This document shows, piece after piece, positions 38,518 through 48,858 of a stretch of 64,000 bases of DNA (positions are counted from its first letter, which is position 1; every line of letters starts with the position of its first letter). The notes under the pieces were generated by a model. That model made no database searches and had not been told where the DNA came from. It saw only the letters and a program-made list of their open reading frames with translations. The stretch is taken from contig NZ_FOWE01000009.1 in NCBI RefSeq assembly GCF_900115395.1, forward strand, positions 186,001 to 250,000, given 5' to 3'. This DNA comes from Geodermatophilus obscurus. Its GTDB lineage: Bacteria; Actinomycetota; Actinomycetes; Mycobacteriales; Geodermatophilaceae. Made by a program: the position numbers and the translations under genes.

Positions 38518-39066
38518 GTGAGCACCACCACCGACAGCCCTCCGGCCCGGCCGCGCAGGGACCGCCGCCCGGTGGGGCCGCTGGTCTTCCTCCTCGTGCT
38601 CGCCCTCGCCGCGCTCGGGGTGTGGTGGAAGGTCCTGTCCGACGAGGGGGCACGGGCCGAGGCCGACGAGGCCGCCTGCGCCACCGCCGCCGAGGCGCCG
38701 CCGTCGCTGGACCCGGGCACCGTGTCGGTGCGGGTGTTCAACGCCACCGACCGCGCCGGGCTGGCCAACGAGGTCGCCGCCCAGCTGCAGCAGCGCGGGT
38801 TCGTCGTCGACGAGATCGCCAACGACAGCAGCGACCGGGAGGTCACCGGCACCGGGGAGGTCCGGCACGGCCCGCGCGGCAGCGAGGCCGCCCGCTTCCT
38901 GGCCCTGTTCCTGCCGGGCGCCGGCTCCTTCCAGGACACCCGCGCCGACGCCCGGGTCGACCTGGTCGTCGGCCCGGACTTCACCGAGCTGACCCCGCCC
39001 GACCAGGTCGCGTCGACGCTCAGCCCGATCGCCAGCGCCGAGGCCGCCTGCTCCGAGCCCGTCTAG
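38518..39066 (+). CDS. LytR C-terminal-domain envelope protein (Cei-like)
   Basis: A 182-residue protein with one N-terminal transmembrane helix (PLVFLLVLALAALGVWW, about residues 22-38) and an extracytoplasmic LytR_C domain (VSVRVFNATDRAGLANEVAAQLQQRG). The C-terminal portion holds ARVDLVVGPDFTEL. Starts at GTG 38518 after a GAGGAGGAC ribosome-binding run; a TAGACT -10-like box lies 48 bases upstream. Its position between DUF4193 and suhB matches the M. tuberculosis envelope-integrity protein Cei (Rv2700), so a role in cell-envelope maintenance is likely. Confidence 0.88.
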   Translation: MSTTTDSPPARPRRDRRPVGPLVFLLVLALAALGVWWKVLSDEGARAEADEAACATAAEAPPSLDPGTVSVRVFNATDRAGLANEVAAQLQQRGFVVDEIANDSSDREVTGTGEVRHGPRGSEAARFLALFLPGAGSFQDTRADARVDLVVGPDFTELTPPDQVASTLSPIASAEAACSEPV

Positions 39067-39071
39067 TCGAA

Positions 39072-39109
39072 GGACCCCCTCGCCCCCCACCGTGCCCTGC
39101 AAGGGGACC
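39072..39109 (+). terminator. Degenerate GGACC-family hairpin after the LytR_C gene
   Basis: Five bases past the TAG, GGACCCCCT is followed 20 bases later by AAGGGGACC. The stem is short (5-6 bp) but the position and the opening GGACC match the other family members, here on the plus strand. It lies between convergent genes. Confidence 0.45.
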
Positions 39110-39115
39110 CGCGCG

Positions 39116-39934
39116 TCACCAGGGGGCGTGCAGGCGGTCGAGCAGCGCCAGGAGCGGCCCGGCCACGGTCTCCGGGGCGACGACGGCCATGGGCTCGGCG
39201 AACGGCCGGCCGCGCAGCCCGGCGACGACCAGGCCCGCCTCCGCGGCCACCAGTCCGGCGGCCGCGTGGTCCCACGGCTTGAGGTCGAGCTCGTAGTAGG
39301 CGTCGACCCGGCCGGCCACCGCCGAGCACATGTCCAGCGACGAGCAGCCGGCCCGGCGGATGTCGCGCACCTCGGGCAGCAGCTGCGCGACGACCGCCCC
39401 CTGTGCCCGGCGCTGCTCCGCGCGGTAGCCGAACCCGGTGGCGACGAGGGTGTGGCCGAGGGACGGCGGCCGCGTGCCGGTGAGCCGCACCGGCGTCGGG
39501 TCGGCGGCCGCCGTCAGGAACGCGCCGCCGCCCCGGGTGGCCGTGAACAGGTCCCCGCTGGGGACGTCGAGGACCGCGCCGGCCACCGGGACGCCGTCGA
39601 CCTGCGCGGCGATGGACACCGCGTAGGGGCGCAGCCCGTAGAGGAAGTTGACCGTCCCGTCGATCGGGTCGACCACCCAGCGCACCCCGGAGGTGCCCGC
39701 GCGGTCGGCCCCCTCCTCACCGAGCAGGCCGTCGTCGGGCCGGGCGCCCAGCAGCCGGCCGGTGATCAGCCGCTCGGAGGCGGTGTCGACCGCGGTGACG
39801 ACGTCGGTCGGGCTGGACTTGACGTCGACGGCGGCCGCGGCCCGGCCCCGCTCGCGGGTGATCAGGTCCGCCGCCTCCCGGGCGGTGGCGACGGCGAGGT
39901 CGAGCAGGTCGGCGGGGGACGCGGCAGCACTCAC
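39116..39934 (-). CDS. suhB: Inositol-1-monophosphatase family protein
   Basis: A 272-residue Mg2+-dependent sugar-phosphate phosphatase. The metal-site motifs are seen: GEEGADRAG, WVVDPIDGTVNFLYG and the C-terminal KPWDHAAAG. Starts at GTG 39934 (VSAAASPADLLDLAV). Substrates in this family include myo-inositol-1-phosphate, needed for actinobacterial phosphatidylinositol and mycothiol. Divergent from ppgK, as with M. tuberculosis Rv2701c-Rv2702. Confidence 0.93.
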   Translation of the reverse strand: MSAAASPADLLDLAVATAREAADLITRERGRAAAAVDVKSSPTDVVTAVDTASERLITGRLLGARPDDGLLGEEGADRAGTSGVRWVVDPIDGTVNFLYGLRPYAVSIAAQVDGVPVAGAVLDVPSGDLFTATRGGGAFLTAAADPTPVRLTGTRPPSLGHTLVATGFGYRAEQRRAQGAVVAQLLPEVRDIRRAGCSSLDMCSAVAGRVDAYYELDLKPWDHAAAGLVAAEAGLVVAGLRGRPFAEPMAVVAPETVAGPLLALLDRLHAPW

Positions 39935-39981
39935 CCGGGCGATCCTGCCCGAGCACCGGGCGCGACCACGGCGCCGGTCAC

Positions 39982-39987
39982 TAGGGT
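39982..39987 (+). promoter_or_regulatory. Probable -10 box, leaderless ppgK transcript
   Basis: TAGGGT ends 7 bases before GTG 39995 with no ribosome-binding run. The arrangement equals those before 9334 and 37404. Confidence 0.5.
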
Positions 39988-39994
39988 GACCGGC

Positions 39995-40765
<771 letters not shown>

Positions 40766-40807
40766 CCCGACCGCCCCCTCCGGGCGAGGGGATGCGGCTC
40801 GAGTCGC

Positions 40808-40835
40808 TGGTCACACGGCGTCACGTCGCTACAAT
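40808..40835 (+). promoter_or_regulatory. Probable sigA promoter
   Basis: TGGTCA (40808-40813), a 16-base spacer and TACAAT (40830-40835) form a good vegetative promoter about 170 bases before the sigA start. The intervening leader (about 160 bases) holds no convincing ORF. Confidence 0.6.
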
Positions 40836-41004
40836 GGAGGAGTCCCAGCCCGTCACCACCCAGCCGGGAGTCATCCCCCCTCCGCGTCGCGGCCAAACAC
40901 CGCGCCGGTCCCTGGGACTCCCCGCTCCGCGGCCGACGGCCGGGGCCGCTACCCGGGAGCCGGTCCGCTCCCGGGGAACGCACCCAGCACGGGAAGGAAC
41001 CTGA

Positions 41005-42387
<1,383 letters not shown>

Positions 42388-42399
42388 CGCGCCGGTCCC

Positions 42400-42440
42400 G
42401 CGCAGAGGCCCCGACCCCCCGAGGGTCGGGGCCTCTGCGC
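42400..42440 (+). terminator. Strong 18-bp hairpin terminator after sigA
   Basis: Arms 42400-42417 and 42423-42440 (GCGCAGAGGCCCCGACCC and exact inverse) flank a 5-base loop, starting 13 bases past the sigA stop. No U-run follows. Confidence 0.8.
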
Positions 42441-42584
42441 GTCCGGGGACCCGAGATGCGGGCCGCCCGCCTGCGCCGGATCATCTCCGCAACGCCGCTC
42501 AGGGGCTCGACGAGCCGGGCGGTCGTCGTCCTCCCGAGGTCGCCGTGACGGCGTCGCCCGGGCCGACACACGGAGGTCCGTGCG

Positions 42585-44042
42585 GTGGACTTCATCGAGC
42601 AGCACCTGATCGCCCCCGTCTCGGACGTGCTGTGGACCTACGTGCTCGTCTACGTCCTGCTCGGGGTGGGTCTCTACTTCGGGATCCGGACACGCTTCGT
42701 CCAGGTGCGGATGTTCGGCCGCATGATCCGGCAGATCACCTCCTCGAGGAGTGGCTCGGAGGGCGGGATCTCGTCCTTCCAGGCCTTCTGCGTCGGCCTG
42801 GCCTCGCGGGTGGGGACGGGGAACATCGCCGGCGTGGCCATCGCGCTCACCCTCGGTGGCCCCGGAGCGATCTTCTGGATGTGGGTCGTCGCCCTGGTGG
42901 GGATGGCGACCGCGCTCATCGAGGCGACGCTGGCGCAGATCTTCAAGATCCCGGCCGGTGACGGCAGCTTCCGCGGTGGCCCGGCCTTCTACATCGAGCG
43001 CGGCCTGGGCTCCCGGCGCGGGGGGATCCTCTTCGCCGTCCTGCTGATCTTCACGTTCGGCATCGCGTTCAACATGGTGCAGGCCAACACGATCAGCGAC
43101 GTGCTGGCCGGCGGGCACGGGGTCGGCGAGTGGTGGTCCGCGGTCCTGCTCATGGTCCTCACCGCCTCGGTGGTGTTCGGCGGGGTCCGTCGCATCGCGC
43201 GGGTGGCCGAGTGGCTCCTCCCGGCGATGGCGCTGGCCTACGTCCTCCTCGCCGCCGTCATTATCGCGCTCAACGTGACGCAGGTGGGCGCTGTCCTCGG
43301 CCAGATCTTCTCGGCGGCCTTCGGCGTCGGCGAGGCAGCCGCCGGGATCACGGGTGGTCTCGCGGCGGCGCTGCTCAACGGCGCCAAGCGGGGACTGTTC
43401 TCCAACGAGGCGGGGATGGGCAGCGCCCCCAACGCGGCGGCGACCGCGACCACCAGCCACCCGGTGAAGCAGGGGCTGGTCCAGTCCCTCGGCGTCTTCG
43501 TCGACACGATCATCGTGTGCTCGGCGACGGCCTTCATCATCCTGTTCGCCGGATCGGCGGTGTACCGGCCCGGTGAGACCACGGAGGGGGCGTCCCTCAC
43601 CCAGGCCGCGGTGGCCCACGAGCTGGGCAGCGGGACCACCTGGATCATGAGCGTCCTGATCTTCGTCTTCGCGTTCTCCTCGGTGCTCGGGAACTACTCC
43701 TACGCCGAGGTGAACATGACCTTCCTGCGCGCCCGGCCCGTGGCGCTGACGGTGTTCCGGGTCCTGGTCGTGGCCGTGGTGGGTGCCGGGGCGCTGCTCG
43801 AGCTGGCGACCGTGTGGGCACTGGCCGACGTCGCCATGGGCTTCATGGCGCTGGTCAACCTGGTGGCCCTGGTGCTGCTCGGCCGGTGGGCCCTCGGAGC
43901 GCTGCGCGACTACGAGCGCCAGGTGCGGGCCGGGCAGGACCCCGTCTTCCGCACCACCGACAACCCCGACCTGCCAGGGACCGTGACCGACAGCGTGTGG
44001 GGCTCCGACCGGACCGCCCGGTCCGCCGGACGCAGCGTCTGA
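42585..44042 (+). CDS. Alanine/glycine:cation symporter (AGCS family)
   Basis: A 485-residue, roughly 11-helix Na+-coupled amino acid symporter. AGCS signature segments are visible: GNIAGVAIALTLGGPGAIFWMW, GPAFYIERGLGSRRGG, and FSNEAGMGSAPNAAATATTS. GTG 42585 is preceded by an ACGGAGGT ribosome-binding run. Likely substrates are alanine or glycine. It is monocistronic after the sigA terminator. No regulator is adjacent. Confidence 0.93.
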   Translation: MDFIEQHLIAPVSDVLWTYVLVYVLLGVGLYFGIRTRFVQVRMFGRMIRQITSSRSGSEGGISSFQAFCVGLASRVGTGNIAGVAIALTLGGPGAIFWMWVVALVGMATALIEATLAQIFKIPAGDGSFRGGPAFYIERGLGSRRGGILFAVLLIFTFGIAFNMVQANTISDVLAGGHGVGEWWSAVLLMVLTASVVFGGVRRIARVAEWLLPAMALAYVLLAAVIIALNVTQVGAVLGQIFSAAFGVGEAAAGITGGLAAALLNGAKRGLFSNEAGMGSAPNAAATATTSHPVKQGLVQSLGVFVDTIIVCSATAFIILFAGSAVYRPGETTEGASLTQAAVAHELGSGTTWIMSVLIFVFAFSSVLGNYSYAEVNMTFLRARPVALTVFRVLVVAVVGAGALLELATVWALADVAMGFMALVNLVALVLLGRWALGALRDYERQVRAGQDPVFRTTDNPDLPGTVTDSVWGSDRTARSAGRSV

Positions 44043-44405
44043 CGCCGTGCCCGGGTGTGTCACCCGCGTTGCGGGATGGTCACGATCTCACCCCAGTGGG
44101 CGGACGGGGCGGTGTACCGCGGCACCTGCCGGGTAGAGCGCGTAGCGTGGAGGTCGTAGAGACAGCAGCGGACCCACGGCCGGAGACCACCCGGCGCACA
44201 GGCACCACCCGGCACCATCCCGAGACAGACCGGCACCACCCAGTGACGTCCCTGCTGAACCCCCCCACCAGTCCCAGCGGCCACCGGCTCACCACTCCCG
44301 GCGAGTCGACCGCAGTGACGGGAGGCACGGGAACAGAGAGGTCCATCCTGGCGCTGTGCTGGAGGCCGATCCGCAGCCGCGGGTCCGTGCGGTAGAGAGC
44401 GAGTG
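44043..44405. other. Intergenic region without a convincing gene
   Basis: This 363-base stretch between the symporter and the DUF7455 gene holds no ORF with protein-like codon use. It includes a TAGCGT -10-like box at 44143-44148 and short direct repeats of CGGCACCA(C/T)CC near 44207-44240. It may be a long 5' leader of the zinc-ribbon gene. No hairpin of terminator strength was found. Confidence 0.5.
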
Positions 44406-44630
44406 ATGACCCAGATGACCCAGACGCTGACGACGACCCCCGCCGCCGACGACCTGGTCGTTCCCTTCCACTGCGACCGGTGTGGCGCGCTGGCCAAGGT
44501 GCGTGTCGTGCTCGCCAGCGGTAGCGACCTCGTCTTCTGCGGGCACCACGCTCGCGAGTACGAGTCCAAGCTCCGCGACATCGCCGTCGACATCATCGAG
44601 ACAGACGGCGAGCAGCGCCTCGCGCACTGA
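44406..44630 (+). CDS. DUF7455 small zinc-ribbon protein
   Basis: A 74-residue protein from ATG 44406 (a GTG at 44403 is also possible). The metal site is FHCDRCGALAKVRV with VFCGHHAREYESKL, two Cys plus Cys/His, as in the DUF7455 family of actinobacteria. Role unknown, found near sigA in related genomes. It is followed 26 bases later by the VanW-family gene on the same strand. Confidence 0.88.
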   Translation: MTQMTQTLTTTPAADDLVVPFHCDRCGALAKVRVVLASGSDLVFCGHHAREYESKLRDIAVDIIETDGEQRLAH

Positions 44631-44656
44631 ATGAGGCGCTATCGTCGCTCCCCGCG

Positions 44657-47185
44657 ATGATGCCCTCACCCGACGCCGCCGCCGGTGTCCCCGATCCGCT
44701 TCCCGCGGACGGGGACCCGGCGGCTCCGTCGTTCCCGGGGACCCCCGGTCGACGGCGACCCGAGGAACCCCCGATGCCGCAACACCCTGCTCCCTCCCCT
44801 GCGCCGGGGACCGCCGCTCCCGGCGGCTTCTCCGACGACACCCGCCCGGTCCCGCGCGACCGCGGCCCGGTCGGCCCGGCCACGCCTCCGCCGCCGGCGG
44901 TCCCGACCGCCAGGCCGGCGGAGCAGCCCGCCCCCGAGGACCTCCCGCCGGCCGGTGCCGCGACCGCGGTGCCCGCGGACGCACGGACCGAGGCCGCCGC
45001 CACCGAGGTGACCGAGGACGGCACGGCCGACGACGACGCGCCGGCGGCCGCTCCGGACACCGCCGGCACCGACGCGGCCCCGGCACCCGACCCCGCGCAC
45101 GACACGGTGGTGCTCACCGGCGGCCCGGCGACGGACGCTCCGGCGACGCGCACCACCGAGGCCACCCCACCGGCCACCGGGACCAGTGCACCGGCCACCA
45201 CCGCCCCGGACACCGACGCCAGCGCCCCGGACACCGACGCCCCGGACACCGACGCCTCGGACACCGTCTCCCTCGGCGCCCCGGTGCCCGCCGCCGCTCC
45301 TGCGGAGACCGTCACCGACGGACCGCCCCGGACGGCAGGCGGCTCCACCGGCACCGACGGCCCGGGTCCCGGCGGCCCCGGCAGCGCCCCGGCCCCGCGT
45401 CGCCCGTGGTGGCGCCGTCCCGCCGCGCTGGTCCCCGCCGGGCTGCTGGCCGTCCTCGGCCTCGGCTACGGCGTCGACCTGCTCGTCGCCGGGGACGACG
45501 TCCCCCGCAACACCGTCGTCGCCGGCGTCGACATCGGCGGGCTGTCCCGCGCGAGCGCGGCCACGGAGCTCGAGGAGCGGCTGGCGCCGCGGGTCGCCGC
45601 CGACCACGTCGTCGTCGCCGACGACGTCGAGACGACCCTCTCCCCCGCCACCGCGGGTATCGCCCTGGACGTCGACGCGACCCTCGACGCCGCCGACGAC
45701 CAGCCGCTGAACCCCTGGACGCGGCTGGTCTCGGTGTTCAGCGAGCGGGAGGTCGCACCGGTCATCACCGGCGAGGACACCGCGCTGGCCGCGCAGGTCG
45801 ACACGATCGCCACCCAGGTGGACCGCCCACCGGTCGACGCGACCATCACCCTCGAGGGCACCACCCCCTCGGTGGTCGAGCCCGCCGACGGCCGCACGCT
45901 CGACCGCGAGGGCGCCGCCGACGCCATCTCCACCGCGCTCGCCTCCGGCGGGGACCCGCAGACCCCGATCGAGCTGCCGGTCGACGTCGAGCCGGTGCGG
46001 GTGGGCAGCGAGGAGGCGCAGCGCGTCCTCGACGAGACCGTCACGCCGGGGCTGGCCGCTCCCGTGACCGTCAGCAGCCAGGACGGCGCCGTGTCGGTCG
46101 AGATCCCGGCGCAGGCGATCGCCGCCTCGCTGACCTTCACGCCCGAGGACAGCGGCGAGCTGACCGTCGCCGTCGACCCCGCCGCCCTGCAGACGGCGAT
46201 GGGCGAGGAGTTCGCGGCGTTCGGCACCCCCGCCGAGGACGCCCGCTTCGAGGTCTCCGGCGGCTCCGTGCGCGTCGTGCCCTCGGTCGACGGCACCGGC
46301 GTCGACCCGGCCGCGCTGGCCGGCCAGCTGCTCGCCGTGCTGCCCGACCCCGCGCCGCGGACGGTCACCGCCGAGCTGGGGCCCGTCCCGGCCGAGCTGA
46401 CCACCCAGGAGGCCGAGGCGCTCGGCATCCGCGAGGAGGTCAGCTCCTTCACGACGACGACGGGGAACAACGCCAGCGGCACCAACATCCGCGTCGTGGC
46501 CGGGGAGGTCGACGGCGCGCTGGTGCTGCCCGGCGAGACCTTCAGCCTCAACGAGTACACCGGCCCGCGCGGCACCGCGCAGGGCTACGTGCCGGCCAAC
46601 GTGATCAGCGGTGGCGAGCTGTCGACCGCGGTGGGCGGCGGCATCAGCCAGTTCGCCACGACGATGTTCAACGCCGTCTTCTTCGCCGGCCTCGAGGACG
46701 TCTACCACAAGCCGCACAGCTTCTACATCAGCCGCTACCCGGCCGGCCGGGAGGCGACCGTGTACGAGGGCCAGATCGACCTGCAGTGGCGCAACGACAC
46801 CGACACGGGGATCTACGTCGACACCCAGTGGACGCCCGCCTCCTCCGGCGGGTCGATCACCGTCACCTTCTACGGGACCAAGCGCTACGAGGTCGAGGCG
46901 ATCGAGGGTGCGCGCCGCAACGTCCGGACGCCGGCCGTGCAGGAGAAGGTCGACGACGGCGACTGCATCCCCCAGGGCGGGGCGCCGGGCTTCGACATCA
47001 CCGTGACCCGCGTCTTCCGCGACCTGCAGTCGGGGGCCGAGGTGCGCCGGGAGACGTTCGAGACCACCTACGCGGCCGAGGCGGTCATCCGCTGCGTGGC
47101 CCCGCCGGCCGAGAACGAGAGCGGCGGCGAGCCGGGCGGCGACGAGCCGGACGCCGACACGCCACCGGCCGAGCCGACCGCCTGA
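44657..47185 (+). CDS. VanW-family envelope protein with peptidoglycan-binding domains
   Basis: An 842-residue protein. Residues 1-250 form a low-complexity cytoplasmic leader rich in Pro/Ala/Thr/Asp, with T-D-A-x-x-P-D repeats near residue 185. A transmembrane helix (PAALVPAGLLAVLGLGYGV, about 255-273) follows. The external part has PG-binding_4 units (VVAGVDIGGLSRASAATELE) and a VanW domain (about 590-760), with GETFSLNEYTGPRG, GGGISQFATTMFNAVFFAGL and FYISRYPAGREATVYEGQID. The tail is Glu/Asp/Pro-rich. VanW domains are linked to peptidoglycan, but the reaction is unknown. A TATCGT -10-like box lies 11 bases before the ATG. Confidence 0.9.
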   Translation: MMPSPDAAAGVPDPLPADGDPAAPSFPGTPGRRRPEEPPMPQHPAPSPAPGTAAPGGFSDDTRPVPRDRGPVGPATPPPPAVPTARPAEQPAPEDLPPAGAATAVPADARTEAAATEVTEDGTADDDAPAAAPDTAGTDAAPAPDPAHDTVVLTGGPATDAPATRTTEATPPATGTSAPATTAPDTDASAPDTDAPDTDASDTVSLGAPVPAAAPAETVTDGPPRTAGGSTGTDGPGPGGPGSAPAPRRPWWRRPAALVPAGLLAVLGLGYGVDLLVAGDDVPRNTVVAGVDIGGLSRASAATELEERLAPRVAADHVVVADDVETTLSPATAGIALDVDATLDAADDQPLNPWTRLVSVFSEREVAPVITGEDTALAAQVDTIATQVDRPPVDATITLEGTTPSVVEPADGRTLDREGAADAISTALASGGDPQTPIELPVDVEPVRVGSEEAQRVLDETVTPGLAAPVTVSSQDGAVSVEIPAQAIAASLTFTPEDSGELTVAVDPAALQTAMGEEFAAFGTPAEDARFEVSGGSVRVVPSVDGTGVDPAALAGQLLAVLPDPAPRTVTAELGPVPAELTTQEAEALGIREEVSSFTTTTGNNASGTNIRVVAGEVDGALVLPGETFSLNEYTGPRGTAQGYVPANVISGGELSTAVGGGISQFATTMFNAVFFAGLEDVYHKPHSFYISRYPAGREATVYEGQIDLQWRNDTDTGIYVDTQWTPASSGGSITVTFYGTKRYEVEAIEGARRNVRTPAVQEKVDDGDCIPQGGAPGFDITVTRVFRDLQSGAEVRRETFETTYAAEAVIRCVAPPAENESGGEPGGDEPDADTPPAEPTA

Positions 47186-47267
47186 GCACCTCCCCGACCG
47201 GAGGACACCGGGGCCTCCGACCGTCGGCCGACGGCCGATGCCCGGCGACGGCGTGCACACTGGCCTG

Positions 47268-48422
47268 GTGAGCACCGTGCGGGCCGGCGGGCCGTCCCGC
47301 ACCGGCGGGGCGGCCGGGGACGGCGTCGTCCCCCTTCCCCCGGCGACGGCCACTCCCCCGGCTCCGGCGCCCGCAACGGATCGGGCGACGGCTCCGGCGA
47401 CGGCTCCGGCGGGGATCCCGCCGACGGCACCGGACTCCGGGGCGACCCGCGCCGAGGTGGCACAGCCGGGCCGGCTCGACCACTGGCCGCCGGTGGTCCG
47501 GGTGCCACTGCAGGTGCTCGGCCGCACGGTGTCCAAGGCCTGGAAGGACCGCATCCTCGGCCTGTCCGGGGAGGCCGCCTTCTGGCAGATCCTGTCGGTG
47601 CCGCCGCTGCTCATCGCGCTGCTGGGGTCACTGGGCTTCCTCGGGTCCTGGATCGGCACCGACTCCGTCCAGACGATCGAGGACACCCTGGTCGACGCCT
47701 CGAGCGAGGTCCTGACCGCCGACGTCGTCGACTCCCTCGTGCGGCCCACCCTGAGCGACATCCTCGGCTCCGGCCGGCTCGACGTCGTCAGCCTCGGCTT
47801 CCTCATCACCCTGTGGGCCGGGTCGTCGGCGACGGCGACCTTCATGAACACGATCGTCATCGCCTACGACCAGCGCGACGTCCGCGGGCCGATCGCCACC
47901 CGGTTCATGGCGCTGTGGCTGTTCGTCGTGGGGCTGCTGCTGGCGGTGCTCATGCTGCCGCTGCTCGTCCTCGGCCGTGGAGTGCTCGTGGCGCTGATGC
48001 CGCAGGACTGGCAGGCCACCGCGACCACGCTGGTCAACGCGGTCTACTGGCCGCTGGTGGTCGTGGGCCTCGTGCTGGCGCTCACGAGCTTCTACCACGT
48101 GGTCCTGCCGCGGCGGCTGCCCTGGCACCGGCACCTGCCCGGGACCCTGCTGGCCGTCGGCTTCTTCATGGTGGCCGCGACGGTGCTGCGCCTGTACGTC
48201 TCCGACATCCTGGTGGCGGCGCTGCCCTACGGGGCGCTGGCGACCCCGATCGCGGCCCTGCTGTTCCTGTTCTTCTTCGGCATGGCCGTGCTGCTGGGCG
48301 CCGAGCTCAACGCGGCCGTCCAGGAGCGCTGGCCGGCCCCGCTGCGCCGGCACACCCGCCGGGCGCAGCGCCGCCGCGCCGCCGAGCTGGACGCCGAGGC
48401 GAGGCGCCTCGGCCTCAGGTGA
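47268..48422 (+). CDS. YihY/BrkB-family membrane protein
   Basis: A 384-residue inner-membrane protein of the YihY/virulence-factor BrkB family, about six helices (for example PPLLIALLGSLGFLGSW, FMALWLFVVGLLLAVLMLP, PIAALLFLFFFGMAVLLGAE). The N-terminal 65 residues are Pro/Ala/Thr-rich. The C-terminus is strongly basic (HTRRAQRRRAAELDAEARR). GTG 47268 is chosen because a CACACT -10-like box ends 6 bases upstream, giving a leaderless start; ATG 47238 is the alternative. The family is often labelled ribonuclease BN by mistake, and the true function is unclear. Confidence 0.88.
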   Translation: MSTVRAGGPSRTGGAAGDGVVPLPPATATPPAPAPATDRATAPATAPAGIPPTAPDSGATRAEVAQPGRLDHWPPVVRVPLQVLGRTVSKAWKDRILGLSGEAAFWQILSVPPLLIALLGSLGFLGSWIGTDSVQTIEDTLVDASSEVLTADVVDSLVRPTLSDILGSGRLDVVSLGFLITLWAGSSATATFMNTIVIAYDQRDVRGPIATRFMALWLFVVGLLLAVLMLPLLVLGRGVLVALMPQDWQATATTLVNAVYWPLVVVGLVLALTSFYHVVLPRRLPWHRHLPGTLLAVGFFMVAATVLRLYVSDILVAALPYGALATPIAALLFLFFFGMAVLLGAELNAAVQERWPAPLRRHTRRAQRRRAAELDAEARRLGLR

Positions 48423-48479
48423 CGTGCTGAGACGGCCCCCTCGCAGGGTCCCGCCGCGAGCCTCGTCACGTGCTGTAAC

Positions 48480-48535
48480 GGCCACCCTTCAGGGGCCCGC
48501 GCCGAGCCTGCGAGGCGTGGGGGGAAGGGTGGTCC
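48480..48535 (-). terminator. GGACC-family hairpin after DUF3039
   Basis: Five bases after the TAG of the DUF3039 gene (minus strand), GGACCACCCTTC pairs with GAAGGGTGGCC around a CACGCCTCGCAGGCTCGGC loop. A half copy of the same element (48431-48470) lies next to it, giving a short tandem duplication (cgtgctg-n-n-acggcc at both starts). It lies between convergent genes. Confidence 0.7.
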
Positions 48536-48540
48536 TTCCA

Positions 48541-48768
48541 CTACTTCTTGAGCTGCTCGTAGACCTCCTTGCAGGCCGGGCACACCGGGCTGCCGGGCTT
48601 CGGGGACTTCGTCACCGGGAAGACCTCGCCGCACAGCGCCTCGACCAGCGTCCCCATGACCGCGCTCTCAGCGATCTTGTTCTTGCGGACGTAGTGGAAG
48701 ACCTCGTTGGCGTTGCCGGTGTCGCCCTCGCGGACGTCGGGCTTCTCGAGGAGGTCGGACTGGCTCAC
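48541..48768 (-). CDS. DUF3039 small zinc-ribbon protein
   Basis: A 75-residue protein from GTG 48768 (VSQSDLLEKPDVREGDTGN). VFHYVRKNKIAESAVMG and ALCGEVF...VCPACKEVYEQL are the DUF3039 signatures, with Cys positions for one metal ion. It is a conserved actinobacterial protein of unknown role. The very long upstream frame is antisense to psuG and is rejected. It is divergent from psuG, sharing a 90-base promoter region. Confidence 0.9.
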   Translation of the reverse strand: MSQSDLLEKPDVREGDTGNANEVFHYVRKNKIAESAVMGTLVEALCGEVFPVTKSPKPGSPVCPACKEVYEQLKK

Positions 48769-48846
48769 GGGCTGCTCCCAGGCTCGGGCGACGGGGCCGG
48801 ACGGGCCGGCTCCGAGGGTGCGGCCGGGCGCCGGCCGCCTGCCCTC

Positions 48847-48852
48847 CATGAT
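48847..48852 (+). promoter_or_regulatory. Probable -10 box, leaderless psuG transcript
   Basis: CATGAT (TATGAT-like) ends 6 bases before GTG 48859 with no ribosome-binding run in between, as for the other leaderless-type starts in this window. Confidence 0.45.
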
Positions 48853-48858
48853 GGCAGG

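Noticed and set aside
44080..44346. An 88-codon minus-strand ORF in the gap before the DUF7455 gene
   Set aside because: No ribosome-binding site, atypical codon use and no recognisable domain.
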